Origin: Lachnospiraceae bacterium UBA2864
GTDB taxonomy: Bacteria; Bacillota; Clostridia; Lachnospirales; Lachnospiraceae
DNA length: 30,660 bases
Assembly (NCBI GenBank): GCA_002350525.1
Contig: DEFA01000022.1
Location: forward strand, 216,710-247,369
Direction of reading: 5' to 3'
The notes beneath the pieces are model-generated. The model did no database searches. It saw only the letters and a program-made list of their open reading frames with translations, and had not been told where the DNA came from. Shown in pieces: positions 6,276-14,241 of the stretch; the stretch's first letter is position 1; each line of letters opens with the position of its first letter. The translations under genes and the position numbers were made by a program.

Positions 6276-7862
6276 ATGGAAACAAAGGAAATTATTGAGG
6301 CAGGAAGAACTGCCATAGGTATTGAATTCGGCTCGACAAGAATCAAGGCTGTTCTTGTTGATGATGCGGGAAAAGTACTTGCTCAGGGTGGATACGGCTG
6401 GGAGAACCAGTATGAGAACGGTGTCTGGACTTATAGTCTGGATATGATCTGGACAGGTCTGCAGACAGCATATACAGAGCTTCGAGAGGATGTTAAGAAG
6501 CAGTATGATGCAGATCTTAAGACTGTGGGAGCTATAGGCTTCAGTGCTATGATGCACGGTTATATGGCATTTGACAAAGATGACAATCTTCTTGTTCCGT
6601 TCAGAACATGGAGAAATACAATTACGGAAGAAGCGGCAGCCGCTCTTACCAAGGAATTCGGCTTCAACATTCCTCAGCGCTGGAGTATTGCTCATCTCTA
6701 TCAGGCAATTCTTAATAAGGAAGAGCATGTTAAGGATGTTACATTCTTTACAACTCTTGCGGGTTACATTCACTGGCAGCTTACAGGCGAGAAGGTTCTC
6801 GGTGTAGGCGATGCATCAGGAATGTTCCCGATCGACAGTACTACAAGAAATTATAATAAAGAATATATGGATAAATTCGATAAGCTTATCGAAGGAGAAG
6901 GTTTCGGATGGAAGCTCGGTGATATCATTCCGGGTGTTCTTGTTGCCGGAGAGTCGGCAGGTACTCTTACAGAAAAGGGTGCAAAGCTTCTTGATGTCAG
7001 TGGAACTCTTGAAGCAGGTATTCCTCTCTGCCCGCCGGAAGGTGATGCGGGAACAGGTATGGTTGCTACTAACAGCGTAGCTGTAAGAACAGGAAATGTA
7101 TCGGCCGGTACATCAATCTTCGCTATGGTTGTTATGGAGAAGGCACTCAGCAAGGTTCATGAGGAAATCGACGTAGTTACAACTCCTTCGGGAGATGATG
7201 TAGCCATGGTTCACTGCAACAACTGTACATCCGATATCAACGCATGGGCGAACATATTCCGTGAGTATTCTGAGGCAATGGGTATCGAAGTTGATACCAA
7301 CAAGCTTTATACAACACTCTTTAAGGCGGCTCTCGGCGGAGCGCCTGACTGTGGCGGACTTGCAGGTTTCAATTATTTCTCAGGCGAGCCTGTTACGGGA
7401 TTCGATGAAGGACGTCCTGTATTTGCAAGAAAGGTAAATGCGGATTTCTCCTTTGCAAACTTTATGAGATTCAATCTTTATTCAGCTGTTTCAACACTTA
7501 AGGTAGGACTTGATATCCTTCTTAAGGAAGAGCAGGTTAAGGTTGACAAGCTTTTCGGACACGGTGGATTCTTCAAGACTCCTGAGGTTGGTCAGAGGAT
7601 CATGTCCGCAGCGACAGGCGGCCCTGTAACTGTCATGGAGACAGCAGGTGAAGGAGGTGCCTGGGGAATCGCAGTTCTTGCTCTGTTCCTTATGAAGAAG
7701 GAAGGACGCAGTCTGTCGGAATTCCTGAATGAAGTTATATTTGCAGGTGAAGAAGGCGTGGAGATCACAGCTTCTCAGGAAGAGATCGACGGCTTCGACA
7801 GCTTTATGAAGACATTTAATGCAACTCTTCCTATCGAGAAGGCTGCAGTTGAAACATTATAA
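6276..7862 (+). CDS. FGGY-family carbohydrate kinase, probable L-ribulokinase
   Basis: This 528-aa protein has the two-domain ASKHA fold of FGGY kinases. The N-terminal ATP-binding loop is IGIEFGSTRIKAVLVD (about residues 14-29), the sugar-binding segment is GFSAMMHGYMAFD (about 88-100), and the C-terminal domain has GDAGTGMVATNS, whose Asp is the expected catalytic base, then GNVSAGTSIFAMV and a glycine-rich GHGGFFKTPEVGQ. It begins at an ATG five bases after AGGAGG. It directly precedes araD, so phosphorylation of L-ribulose is the most likely reaction. It does not look like classical AraB; the non-orthologous clostridial ribulokinase AraK is a plausible family, and L-xylulose or D-xylulose kinase are alternatives. 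No L-arabinose isomerase gene is in the window. Confidence 0.82.
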   Translation: METKEIIEAGRTAIGIEFGSTRIKAVLVDDAGKVLAQGGYGWENQYENGVWTYSLDMIWTGLQTAYTELREDVKKQYDADLKTVGAIGFSAMMHGYMAFDKDDNLLVPFRTWRNTITEEAAAALTKEFGFNIPQRWSIAHLYQAILNKEEHVKDVTFFTTLAGYIHWQLTGEKVLGVGDASGMFPIDSTTRNYNKEYMDKFDKLIEGEGFGWKLGDIIPGVLVAGESAGTLTEKGAKLLDVSGTLEAGIPLCPPEGDAGTGMVATNSVAVRTGNVSAGTSIFAMVVMEKALSKVHEEIDVVTTPSGDDVAMVHCNNCTSDINAWANIFREYSEAMGIEVDTNKLYTTLFKAALGGAPDCGGLAGFNYFSGEPVTGFDEGRPVFARKVNADFSFANFMRFNLYSAVSTLKVGLDILLKEEQVKVDKLFGHGGFFKTPEVGQRIMSAATGGPVTVMETAGEGGAWGIAVLALFLMKKEGRSLSEFLNEVIFAGEEGVEITASQEEIDGFDSFMKTFNATLPIEKAAVETL

Positions 7863-7884
7863 TTATTTAGGAGATAGATAGAAA

Positions 7885-8580
7885 ATGTTAGAAGAACTTA
7901 AGAAAGCGGTCTTTGAAGCTAACTTAGAGCTTCCGAAGAGACATCTTGTTACATATACATGGGGAAATGTAAGCGGTATCGACAGAGCATCGGGACTTTT
8001 TGTTATCAAGCCGAGCGGAGTTGATTATGAGACAATGACAGCTGACGATATGGTTGTCATGGATCTCGACGGAAACAGAGTTGAGGGAAAATATAAGCCT
8101 TCATCCGATACGCCTACACATATAGAGTTATATAAGAGATATCCGGAAATCGGAGGTGTTGTTCACACACATTCACCTGAGGCTACGGCGTGGGCTCAGG
8201 CTGGAAGAAGCATCCCTCTTTACGGAACAACTCATGCAGATTATTTTTTCGGAGAGATCCCTTGTGCGAGAAGTCTTACGGAAGAAGAAATTAATGGAGA
8301 GTATGAGAAGAATACGGGACTTGTAATAATCGAGACCTTTGACAGTAAGGACATGAATCCTATGTATACACCGGGAGTTCTCTGCACGAATCATGGTGTT
8401 TTCACATGGGGAAAGGATGCTGCGGAAGCAGTTCATAATGCAGTAGTTATGGAAGAAGTAGCTAAGATGGCTACAAGAACAGAACTTATCAATCCGAATG
8501 TTAAGCCTGCTCCGGATTGTATACGCGACAAGCATTTCTTCCGTAAGCACGGAGAGAATGCTTATTACGGACAGAATTAA
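7885..8580 (+). CDS. araD: L-ribulose-5-phosphate 4-epimerase
   Basis: This 231-aa protein has the same length as E. coli AraD. It is a zinc-dependent class II aldolase-family enzyme converting L-ribulose 5-phosphate to D-xylulose 5-phosphate in the cytoplasm. The zinc ligands are visible as H94 and H96 in VVHTHS and H170 in TNHG, with D75 in SSDTPTH. The catalytic D119 (THADYF) and Y228 (AYYGQ at the C-terminus) are also present. The ATG follows AGGAGA at 7869-7874, 22 bases after the kinase stop, so the two form an operon. It links the upstream kinase to pentose catabolism and so suggests L-arabinose (or L-xylulose/ascorbate-like) use. Only 37 bases separate it from the response regulator. 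Confidence 0.95.
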   Translation: MLEELKKAVFEANLELPKRHLVTYTWGNVSGIDRASGLFVIKPSGVDYETMTADDMVVMDLDGNRVEGKYKPSSDTPTHIELYKRYPEIGGVVHTHSPEATAWAQAGRSIPLYGTTHADYFFGEIPCARSLTEEEINGEYEKNTGLVIIETFDSKDMNPMYTPGVLCTNHGVFTWGKDAAEAVHNAVVMEEVAKMATRTELINPNVKPAPDCIRDKHFFRKHGENAYYGQN

Positions 8581-8617
8581 TGTGACAAAGGTTGTAACGG
8601 GGTTATAAAACAAGATA

Positions 8618-10267
8618 ATGATCAAGGTTTTTTTGGTAGAAGATGAATATGCGATTCGCGAGGGTATCAAAAAATCCATAAGATGGGAACGCGACGGATT
8701 CGAGTTGGTCGGTGAAGCCGGCGACGGAGAAGTCGCATTTCCGAAGATACTTAAGACAAAGCCGGATATCCTGATAACGGATATCCGGATGCCTTTTATG
8801 GATGGTCTTGAGCTTTCAAGACTGGTCAAAAAGGAGATGCCGGGCATCAGGATCGTGGTCCTCAGCGGCTACGATGATTTTAATTATGCCCGAGAAGCTA
8901 TAAGTATCGGAGTGGAGGAATATATCCTGAAGCCTGTTTCGGAAGAGTCTCTTATGGAGGAACTTCGGAAGCTGGCCGATTCCGTGCGCGCCGAACGCCG
9001 TGATGATGAAGCCAAGATAAAATATATGAGAGACCGTGAAGAGATAAGGATGCTTGAACAGCAGAAATTCCTTCACGATATGATCGGGGGTAAGCTTTCA
9101 ATACAGGATTCACTGACTCTCGGTAAGGAACTCGGAATAGATATCGCGGCTGAGTTTTATTCGGTTGTTCTTATGCATGTTTTCTCAGGCAAAGGAGAGA
9201 ACAATATCGATGCATATTCGGGAACTAAAGAAGAGATATATTCACGTGTTAAGGCTATATATAACGATGTGGATAATGTCTATCTGTACGAACAGGTAGG
9301 AGACGTTCTATGTTTCCTTGAGAAGGCCGATTCTCCGGATGAAATGCGTGAGAGCATACTTAAGGGAATCGATACCATTAAAAATGTAATGAAGGATTAT
9401 AAAGACGTTCTGTACTTTGTTTCAATCGGTAAACCGGTAGAAAGGATAAGGGACGTAAATATATCATATGAGGATGCCAGCAGGAAGTTTGCGGAGCGTT
9501 ACATGCTTGACGAGAGCTGCGTTTTCTATGAGGAAAGCGGTGAGAAGCCGGTGATCAGACCGGACAGAAGAAATCTTTCATCGGATATCGATCTTACAAG
9601 CATAGATGTAAATATGATATCTCAGAAGACCATACTGCATTTCCTGAAGAACGGAACTCTTTCGGAGATCGGTGATTTTACGGAAGAGTATTTTGCAAGC
9701 ATGGGTAAGGAAGCGGTGGAATCTCTGATGCTCCGCCAGTATGTACTGGTGGAAGCTATGCTCAGTGCTGCGGTTTTTATGAAAGATATAGGTAAGGAAG
9801 ACGGAAGAACGGATGAGTTACCGAAGGAGCTCAGCAATCCGATGGAATATGTATCCACGGCCGAAAGTGCCAAGGATTATATCAGAAGACTGCTGGAAAG
9901 CATGCTCGAATACAGGAACCGTATATCCGATATGAAGTATACGGAGACTATAGAGAAGGCGAAGACTTACATTCAGGAAAATTATCAGAATGACGATATG
10001 TCGCTTCAGACAGTCGCTTCGGTTGTAAATGTAAGTACTAATCATTTCAGTGCAATCTTCAGAAGAGAGACCGGCGAAACCTTTATCGATTACCTTACTT
10101 CCGTACGTATGGAGAAGGCAAAGACGCTCCTTGTATGTACGGCGATGAAGACGTCGGACGTGGGCTTTGAAGTGGGTTACAGAGACCCTCACTATTTCAG
10201 TTATATATTTAAGAAGACAGTAGGCATGTCGCCTAAGGAATACAGAAAGTCCAAGAAGGAATCATAA
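8618..10267 (+). CDS. YesN-type response regulator with AraC-family DNA-binding domain
   Basis: This 549-aa protein has an N-terminal receiver domain (acidic pair EDE at 8-10, phospho-acceptor D55 in ITDIRMP, S84 in VLSGYDDF, K104 in ILKPVS). A long middle region (about 120-445) follows, then two AraC-type helix-turn-helix motifs (about 450-545, ending KKTVGMSPKEYRK). It is the likely transcription factor for the surrounding sugar genes. No strong ribosome site precedes the ATG, so expression may be low or coupled to araD. The histidine kinase gene begins 7 bases after its stop, which marks them as a cognate pair. Confidence 0.93.
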   Translation: MIKVFLVEDEYAIREGIKKSIRWERDGFELVGEAGDGEVAFPKILKTKPDILITDIRMPFMDGLELSRLVKKEMPGIRIVVLSGYDDFNYAREAISIGVEEYILKPVSEESLMEELRKLADSVRAERRDDEAKIKYMRDREEIRMLEQQKFLHDMIGGKLSIQDSLTLGKELGIDIAAEFYSVVLMHVFSGKGENNIDAYSGTKEEIYSRVKAIYNDVDNVYLYEQVGDVLCFLEKADSPDEMRESILKGIDTIKNVMKDYKDVLYFVSIGKPVERIRDVNISYEDASRKFAERYMLDESCVFYEESGEKPVIRPDRRNLSSDIDLTSIDVNMISQKTILHFLKNGTLSEIGDFTEEYFASMGKEAVESLMLRQYVLVEAMLSAAVFMKDIGKEDGRTDELPKELSNPMEYVSTAESAKDYIRRLLESMLEYRNRISDMKYTETIEKAKTYIQENYQNDDMSLQTVASVVNVSTNHFSAIFRRETGETFIDYLTSVRMEKAKTLLVCTAMKTSDVGFEVGYRDPHYFSYIFKKTVGMSPKEYRKSKKES

Positions 10268-10274
10268 GAGTACT

Positions 10275-11744
10275 ATGGCGAGGGAAGAAGTGAGCGGCAA
10301 AAAGAAGAAAAACAGCAGGATACAGTCAAAGCTGGTAACCTATATATGGGTATGCGTAATCCCGTTTATAGCTCTTATTGTATTTGCCGCAGTACAGCTG
10401 CTCGGATATTATCAGAAGTATGACCTTCTGGTCAGAAATATCACAAGCGCCAACGAATTCAACATGGATTTCAAGGATGATATGGATGAGATGATGTACA
10501 GGATCATCATTGGTTCCGCAAACTGGACGGATCCGGAGAAGAAGCTGGAGGGCGAGGACCCTAAGGGGCTCATCAGCGATGCAAGAGCGCATTTTACGGA
10601 GCTCAGGGAGAAGACCACCGAGCAGAATGTCCAGGCAGATCTGGATGCTCTTATAAAACTTCTGGGAATCCTGGATGAGCGAGTTGACGATATCCTTGCA
10701 AATGTTGAGGAAGGCGGACATTATGACGAGAATATGGAAATGCTCGACATGAATATCCGTACCCTTACATCCCTTATACAGGATGATATCCAGAAGTACA
10801 TTTACGACGAAGCGACCAACATGGAGATGCTCCGTAGACAGGTTGCAGCAAGTCTTGTAAGCTCCATAAGAATACTTGTTTTTTTGCTGATAGCTATGAT
10901 CATTATAATAGTTATCATGTCCCGCCGCCTGTCCAAGAGGATAACACAACCTATTACAGAGCTTTGCGATATGACGGAAAAGTTTGCGGGCGGAGACTTT
11001 ACGGTATCTTATCATACCGACAGCAACGACGAGATGGCGACTCTTGCTGAGAGTTTTAACAGCATGGTAAAAGAGATTGAGACACTTATCGCAGATATCC
11101 ACAGAGAGCAGGAGAATGCAAAGGATGCAGAGCTGAGACTTCTGCAGGAGCAGATTAATCCGCATTTCTTATATAATACGCTGGATGCGATCATTTGGAT
11201 GACGGAATCGGGTGAGAACAAGAAGGCTATTCAGATCATTCAGGAGCTGTCAAGCTTCTTCAGAATATCACTCAGCAAAGGTCAGAGTGAGATTACCATA
11301 AGTGATGAAAAAGAACATGTTCGAAGTTATCTTGAGATACAGCATTACAGATATCAGGATATCCTGGAATATGAAATAGATTTTGATGAGAGCATTCTCG
11401 ATTATCATATACAGAAGCTGACGCTCCAGCCTATAGTCGAAAATGCACTTTATCACGGTATCAAGAATAAAAGAGGCCTTGGTAAGATAAGTGTTACGGG
11501 TGCTATGGACGGAGATGATATCGTATTCACCATAGAAGATAACGGTATAGGCATGAAACCGGAGGAACTTACCGAGCTGCGTGACCTTATAGCAGGGCGT
11601 GTTGTAAAGGATGATGCCAAGGGCTTTGGTATGGCAAATGTCGAGAAACGTTTGGAAATGCTATATGGAACAAGGTACGGCATGACGGTTGAGAGCGAAT
11701 ATACGAAAGGTACAAAAGTTACGGTAAGGATACCGAAGGTATAG
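10275..11744 (+). CDS. YesM/LytS-like sensor histidine kinase
   Basis: This 489-aa protein has two membrane segments (about 21-44 and 196-216) flanking an extracytoplasmic region of some 150 residues rich in helices. A HAMP domain (about 217-270, with RITQPITELCDM) follows, then the His_kinase domain with QINPHFLYNTLD (H297 is the expected phospho-acceptor), the N box QPIVENALYHG (N390), DNGIGM (422-427) and KGFGMAN. The sensor region shows no obvious ligand fold, fitting a kinase that detects sugar through a partner binding protein. The next gene encodes a YtfQ-like lipoprotein, the probable partner. It would phosphorylate the regulator encoded just upstream. Confidence 0.93.
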   Translation: MAREEVSGKKKKNSRIQSKLVTYIWVCVIPFIALIVFAAVQLLGYYQKYDLLVRNITSANEFNMDFKDDMDEMMYRIIIGSANWTDPEKKLEGEDPKGLISDARAHFTELREKTTEQNVQADLDALIKLLGILDERVDDILANVEEGGHYDENMEMLDMNIRTLTSLIQDDIQKYIYDEATNMEMLRRQVAASLVSSIRILVFLLIAMIIIIVIMSRRLSKRITQPITELCDMTEKFAGGDFTVSYHTDSNDEMATLAESFNSMVKEIETLIADIHREQENAKDAELRLLQEQINPHFLYNTLDAIIWMTESGENKKAIQIIQELSSFFRISLSKGQSEITISDEKEHVRSYLEIQHYRYQDILEYEIDFDESILDYHIQKLTLQPIVENALYHGIKNKRGLGKISVTGAMDGDDIVFTIEDNGIGMKPEELTELRDLIAGRVVKDDAKGFGMANVEKRLEMLYGTRYGMTVESEYTKGTKVTVRIPKV

Positions 11745-11783
11745 AGAACGCCTATTGAATAAGGAAAAAGAATCGGGAATGAT

Positions 11784-12866
11784 ATGAGATTTATTTCATC
11801 TGAGAAAAAAGTGAAGAAAAGAATTCTGAGTCTGCTGACTGCTATGGCACTCGCTTTGGGTATTGCGGGATGTACGGCCGGCGGGAATACTGAAGAGGAA
11901 ATTCCACCGAAGAAATATATAAGTGTGGGATTCTCTCAGCTTGGTGCGGAGTCGGACTGGAGAGTCGCAAATACGGATTCCATAAGAGAAAGCCTGTCCC
12001 GTGAAGCAGGGATCGATCTGATGTTTGATGATGCTCAGCAGAAGCAGGATAAGCAGATAAGAGCTATAAGAAACTTTACTCAGCAGGAAGTGGACTGTAT
12101 AGTTCTGGCACCTGTTATGGAGACCGGATGGGATACTGTACTCGAAGAAGCGAGAGATGCGGGAATCCCGGTTGTTGTCGTGGACAGAATGGTTGATGTA
12201 GAAGATAAGACACTTTTCACGGCCTGGGTCGGTTCGGACTTTAAGAAAGAAGGACGGGTTGCCTGCGAGTGGCTTAACGAATATACGAAGATAAAGGGGA
12301 TAAAGCCTGAAGAACTCAATATAGTGGATATTCAGGGAACGCTTGGTGCAACGGCACAGATCGGACGTACCAACGGTCTTGTGGAAGGTGCTCAGAAATA
12401 CGGATGGAATATAGTGGCAAGTGAACCTGCAGACTATACAAGGGCGAAGGGCCGTGAAGTCATGCAGAAACTGCTCAGCGAATACGATAATATAAATGTT
12501 GCTTATTGCGAGAATGATAATGAAGCAATAGGTGTAATAGATGCGATAGAAGCATCCGGAAGAGTTGCCGGCACGGATATAGCGAACGGAGAGATACTGG
12601 TAATATCTTTCGATGCGGCTAATTCGGGACTCAGCATGGTACTAGAAGGAAAAATCGCACTTGATGTGGAATGTAATCCGCTTCAGGGTGAGGCGGTTAA
12701 AAGCCTTATAAATGCCATAACGAGCGGAGAAAGCTTCGAGAAATATACTTATATTAAGGAAAGTGCATTTTCTTCGGATGACACAGTAAACAGCGTGATG
12801 GTAAACGATGAGATCTGTGATATCACAACAATTACACCTGAAATCCTGCAAGAAAGGGAATATTAG
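11784..12866 (+). CDS. YtfQ-like periplasmic-binding lipoprotein, probable sensor partner
   Basis: This 360-aa protein has a basic N-terminus, a hydrophobic segment and the lipobox LGIAGC, with C30 as the lipidated residue. The mature part is a type I periplasmic-binding fold. KYISVGFSQLGAESDWR, DDAQQKQDKQIRAIRNF, APVMETGWDTVLEEA and PVVVVDRMVD closely match E. coli YtfQ, a galactofuranose-type sugar-binding protein. It ends the kinase/regulator operon and is separated from the transport operon by 250 bases, so it probably presents ligand to the histidine kinase instead of feeding the transporter (inference). A GTG at 11811 is an alternative start that would shorten the signal sequence. Interestingly it matches YtfQ better than the transport-linked binding protein downstream does. 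Confidence 0.88.
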   Translation: MRFISSEKKVKKRILSLLTAMALALGIAGCTAGGNTEEEIPPKKYISVGFSQLGAESDWRVANTDSIRESLSREAGIDLMFDDAQQKQDKQIRAIRNFTQQEVDCIVLAPVMETGWDTVLEEARDAGIPVVVVDRMVDVEDKTLFTAWVGSDFKKEGRVACEWLNEYTKIKGIKPEELNIVDIQGTLGATAQIGRTNGLVEGAQKYGWNIVASEPADYTRAKGREVMQKLLSEYDNINVAYCENDNEAIGVIDAIEASGRVAGTDIANGEILVISFDAANSGLSMVLEGKIALDVECNPLQGEAVKSLINAITSGESFEKYTYIKESAFSSDDTVNSVMVNDEICDITTITPEILQEREY

Positions 12867-12887
12867 CATAGATTCTCTTTGCAGGAT
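12843..12887 (+). other. Hairpin spanning the stop codon of the sensor binding protein gene
   Basis: ATCCTGCAA (12843-12851) pairs with TTGCAGGAT (12879-12887), and after a 3-base bulge AGGGAAT (12855-12861) pairs with ATTCTCT (12872-12878). The stop codon lies in the loop. There is no T tract, so it may act in mRNA 3' end stability more than in termination. Confidence 0.5.
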
Positions 12888-13032
12888 AGAAAATCCAACA
12901 AATAAAATATTAAATCATTAAATTCAGGTCCGGGCGTAAAATTATTAAAAAATGAAATAAAAAATCGAAATTTTAACGACGGTTTACCAAAATCATAAAA
13001 GTAAATATTCGAAAAATGTTGAAGGATTATTC

Positions 13033-13091
13033 CGTATAACAACCCTCCTTATTCTGATATAGTTTGTACATCAACAAACAGACCATATCAT
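13033..13091 (+). promoter_or_regulatory. Composite regulatory region of the ytfQ-type transport operon
   Basis: CGTATAAC (13033-13040), TCTGATATAGT (13053-13063, containing a -10-like TATAGT at 13058-13063) and CATCAACAAACA (13069-13080) follow one another. The last forms the palindrome GTTTGT-N6-ACAAAC (13062-13079), which would overlap the transcription start. The region mirrors 6187-6247 upstream of the pentulokinase. The absence of a good -35 hexamer suggests activator dependence, and the palindrome near +1 could be a repressor site. The rest of 12888-13032 is AT-rich with nothing else I can support. Confidence 0.6.
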
Positions 13092-13116
13092 ATGAATATT
13101 AGGAGGGTTTAATTCT

Positions 13117-14169
13117 ATGAGAAGATTTGGTAAGAAACTTGTGGCAACAGCAGCTGCAGCAACTATGGTGCTCGGACTTGCAGCTTGTGGTGGTAGCGGA
13201 TCAGGATCAGGCGGCGGAGCAACAGAGGCAGCAGGCGGCGGAGCTACAGAAGCAGCTGCTCCAAGCGGCGGAAGTGATAAGGTTATCGAAGTTGGTATTA
13301 TCAACAACGATCCTAATGAGTCAGGTTATCGTACAGCTAACGATAAAGACCTTAAGGCTATGTTTGGTGACGGAAATTCAACAACAAACGGATATCATGC
13401 ACAGTATGCATACAGCTTAAAGAATGATGAGCAGATCGCAGCAGCTCAGAAGTTTATCCAGGACGGCGTTGATTATCTTCTTCTTTCAGCAGCTGATACA
13501 TCAGGTTGGGACGGAGTTCTCAAGGATGCTCAGGCAGCAGGAGTACAGGTAATCCTTTTCGACCGTACAATCGACGCAGATCCAAGTCTCTATGCAGCAT
13601 CTATCGTATCCGATATGGATAAGGAAGGTGAGCAGGCAGCTAACTGGCTTAAGGACCAGAAACTCAGCGAGTATAACATAATCCACCTTCAGGGTGTTAT
13701 GGGTTCAGCAGCTCAGCAGGGTAGATCAGGAGCTCTTGATACACTTGCTAAGGAGAACGGATGGAATATCGTTACACAGCAGACAGCTGAGTGGAACGCA
13801 GAGAAGGCTCAGCAGATTGTTCAGTCAGTTATCGATGCAGGAACAAGCTTCAACGTAATCTATGCAGAGAATGATGATATGGCTAAGGGCGCTGTAGCAG
13901 CACTTGATAAGGCAAACATCTCTCACGGTGTTGGCAAGGACGTAGTAGTTATCGGTTTTGACTGCAACAAGTGGGCACTCGAAGAACTCCTTAACAAGAA
14001 CTGGAATTATGATGGACAGTGTAATCCATTCCAGGCTAAGTACATTGATGAGGTTATTAAGACACTCGAGTCAGGCGGAACACCTGCAGAGAAGACAATC
14101 ATAATGGAAGAGAAGGGCTTTGACGCAAACACCATTACACAGGAAGATGTAGATAATTACGGTATCTAA
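13117..14169 (+). CDS. Sugar ABC transporter substrate-binding lipoprotein (YtfQ family, divergent)
   Basis: This 350-aa protein starts at an ATG about 10 bases after AGGAGGG (13101-13107). It has a signal peptide with lipobox GLAAC (C24), then a flexible linker of Gly, Ser and GATEAAGGGATEAA repeats up to about residue 52. The type I periplasmic-binding domain includes FIQDGVDYLLLSAADTSGWDGVL, QVILFDRTID, LQGVMGSAAQQGR and YAENDDMAKGAVAAL. It is the first gene of an operon with an ABC ATPase and two permeases in the ytfQ-ytfR-ytfT-yjfF order. It is followed by an intrinsic terminator, so it is probably made in large excess. The ligand is likely a furanose-form hexose or pentose such as L-arabinose; this is inferred from the neighbouring araD. 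Confidence 0.9.
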   Translation: MRRFGKKLVATAAAATMVLGLAACGGSGSGSGGGATEAAGGGATEAAAPSGGSDKVIEVGIINNDPNESGYRTANDKDLKAMFGDGNSTTNGYHAQYAYSLKNDEQIAAAQKFIQDGVDYLLLSAADTSGWDGVLKDAQAAGVQVILFDRTIDADPSLYAASIVSDMDKEGEQAANWLKDQKLSEYNIIHLQGVMGSAAQQGRSGALDTLAKENGWNIVTQQTAEWNAEKAQQIVQSVIDAGTSFNVIYAENDDMAKGAVAALDKANISHGVGKDVVVIGFDCNKWALEELLNKNWNYDGQCNPFQAKYIDEVIKTLESGGTPAEKTIIMEEKGFDANTITQEDVDNYGI

Positions 14170-14183
14170 GCTTTAGATAATAG

Positions 14184-14220
14184 GGGGTGCGGCATTCAAA
14201 CATGCCGCACCTATTTTTAT
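14184..14220 (+). terminator. Intra-operon terminator after the binding protein gene
   Basis: GGTGCGGCAT (14186-14195) pairs perfectly with ATGCCGCACC (14202-14211) around a 6-base loop, followed by TATTTTTAT. It lies 22 bases before the ATPase gene start with no evident promoter in between. Partial read-through would give much more binding protein than ATPase. Confidence 0.92.
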
Positions 14221-14241
14221 AAAATCAGGAGAGGTGAGACA

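Noticed and set aside
13062..13079. Catabolite-responsive element (cre) for CcpA
   Set aside because: The palindrome GTTTGT-N6-ACAAAC lacks the central CG and the usual cre word, so a CcpA site is not supported.
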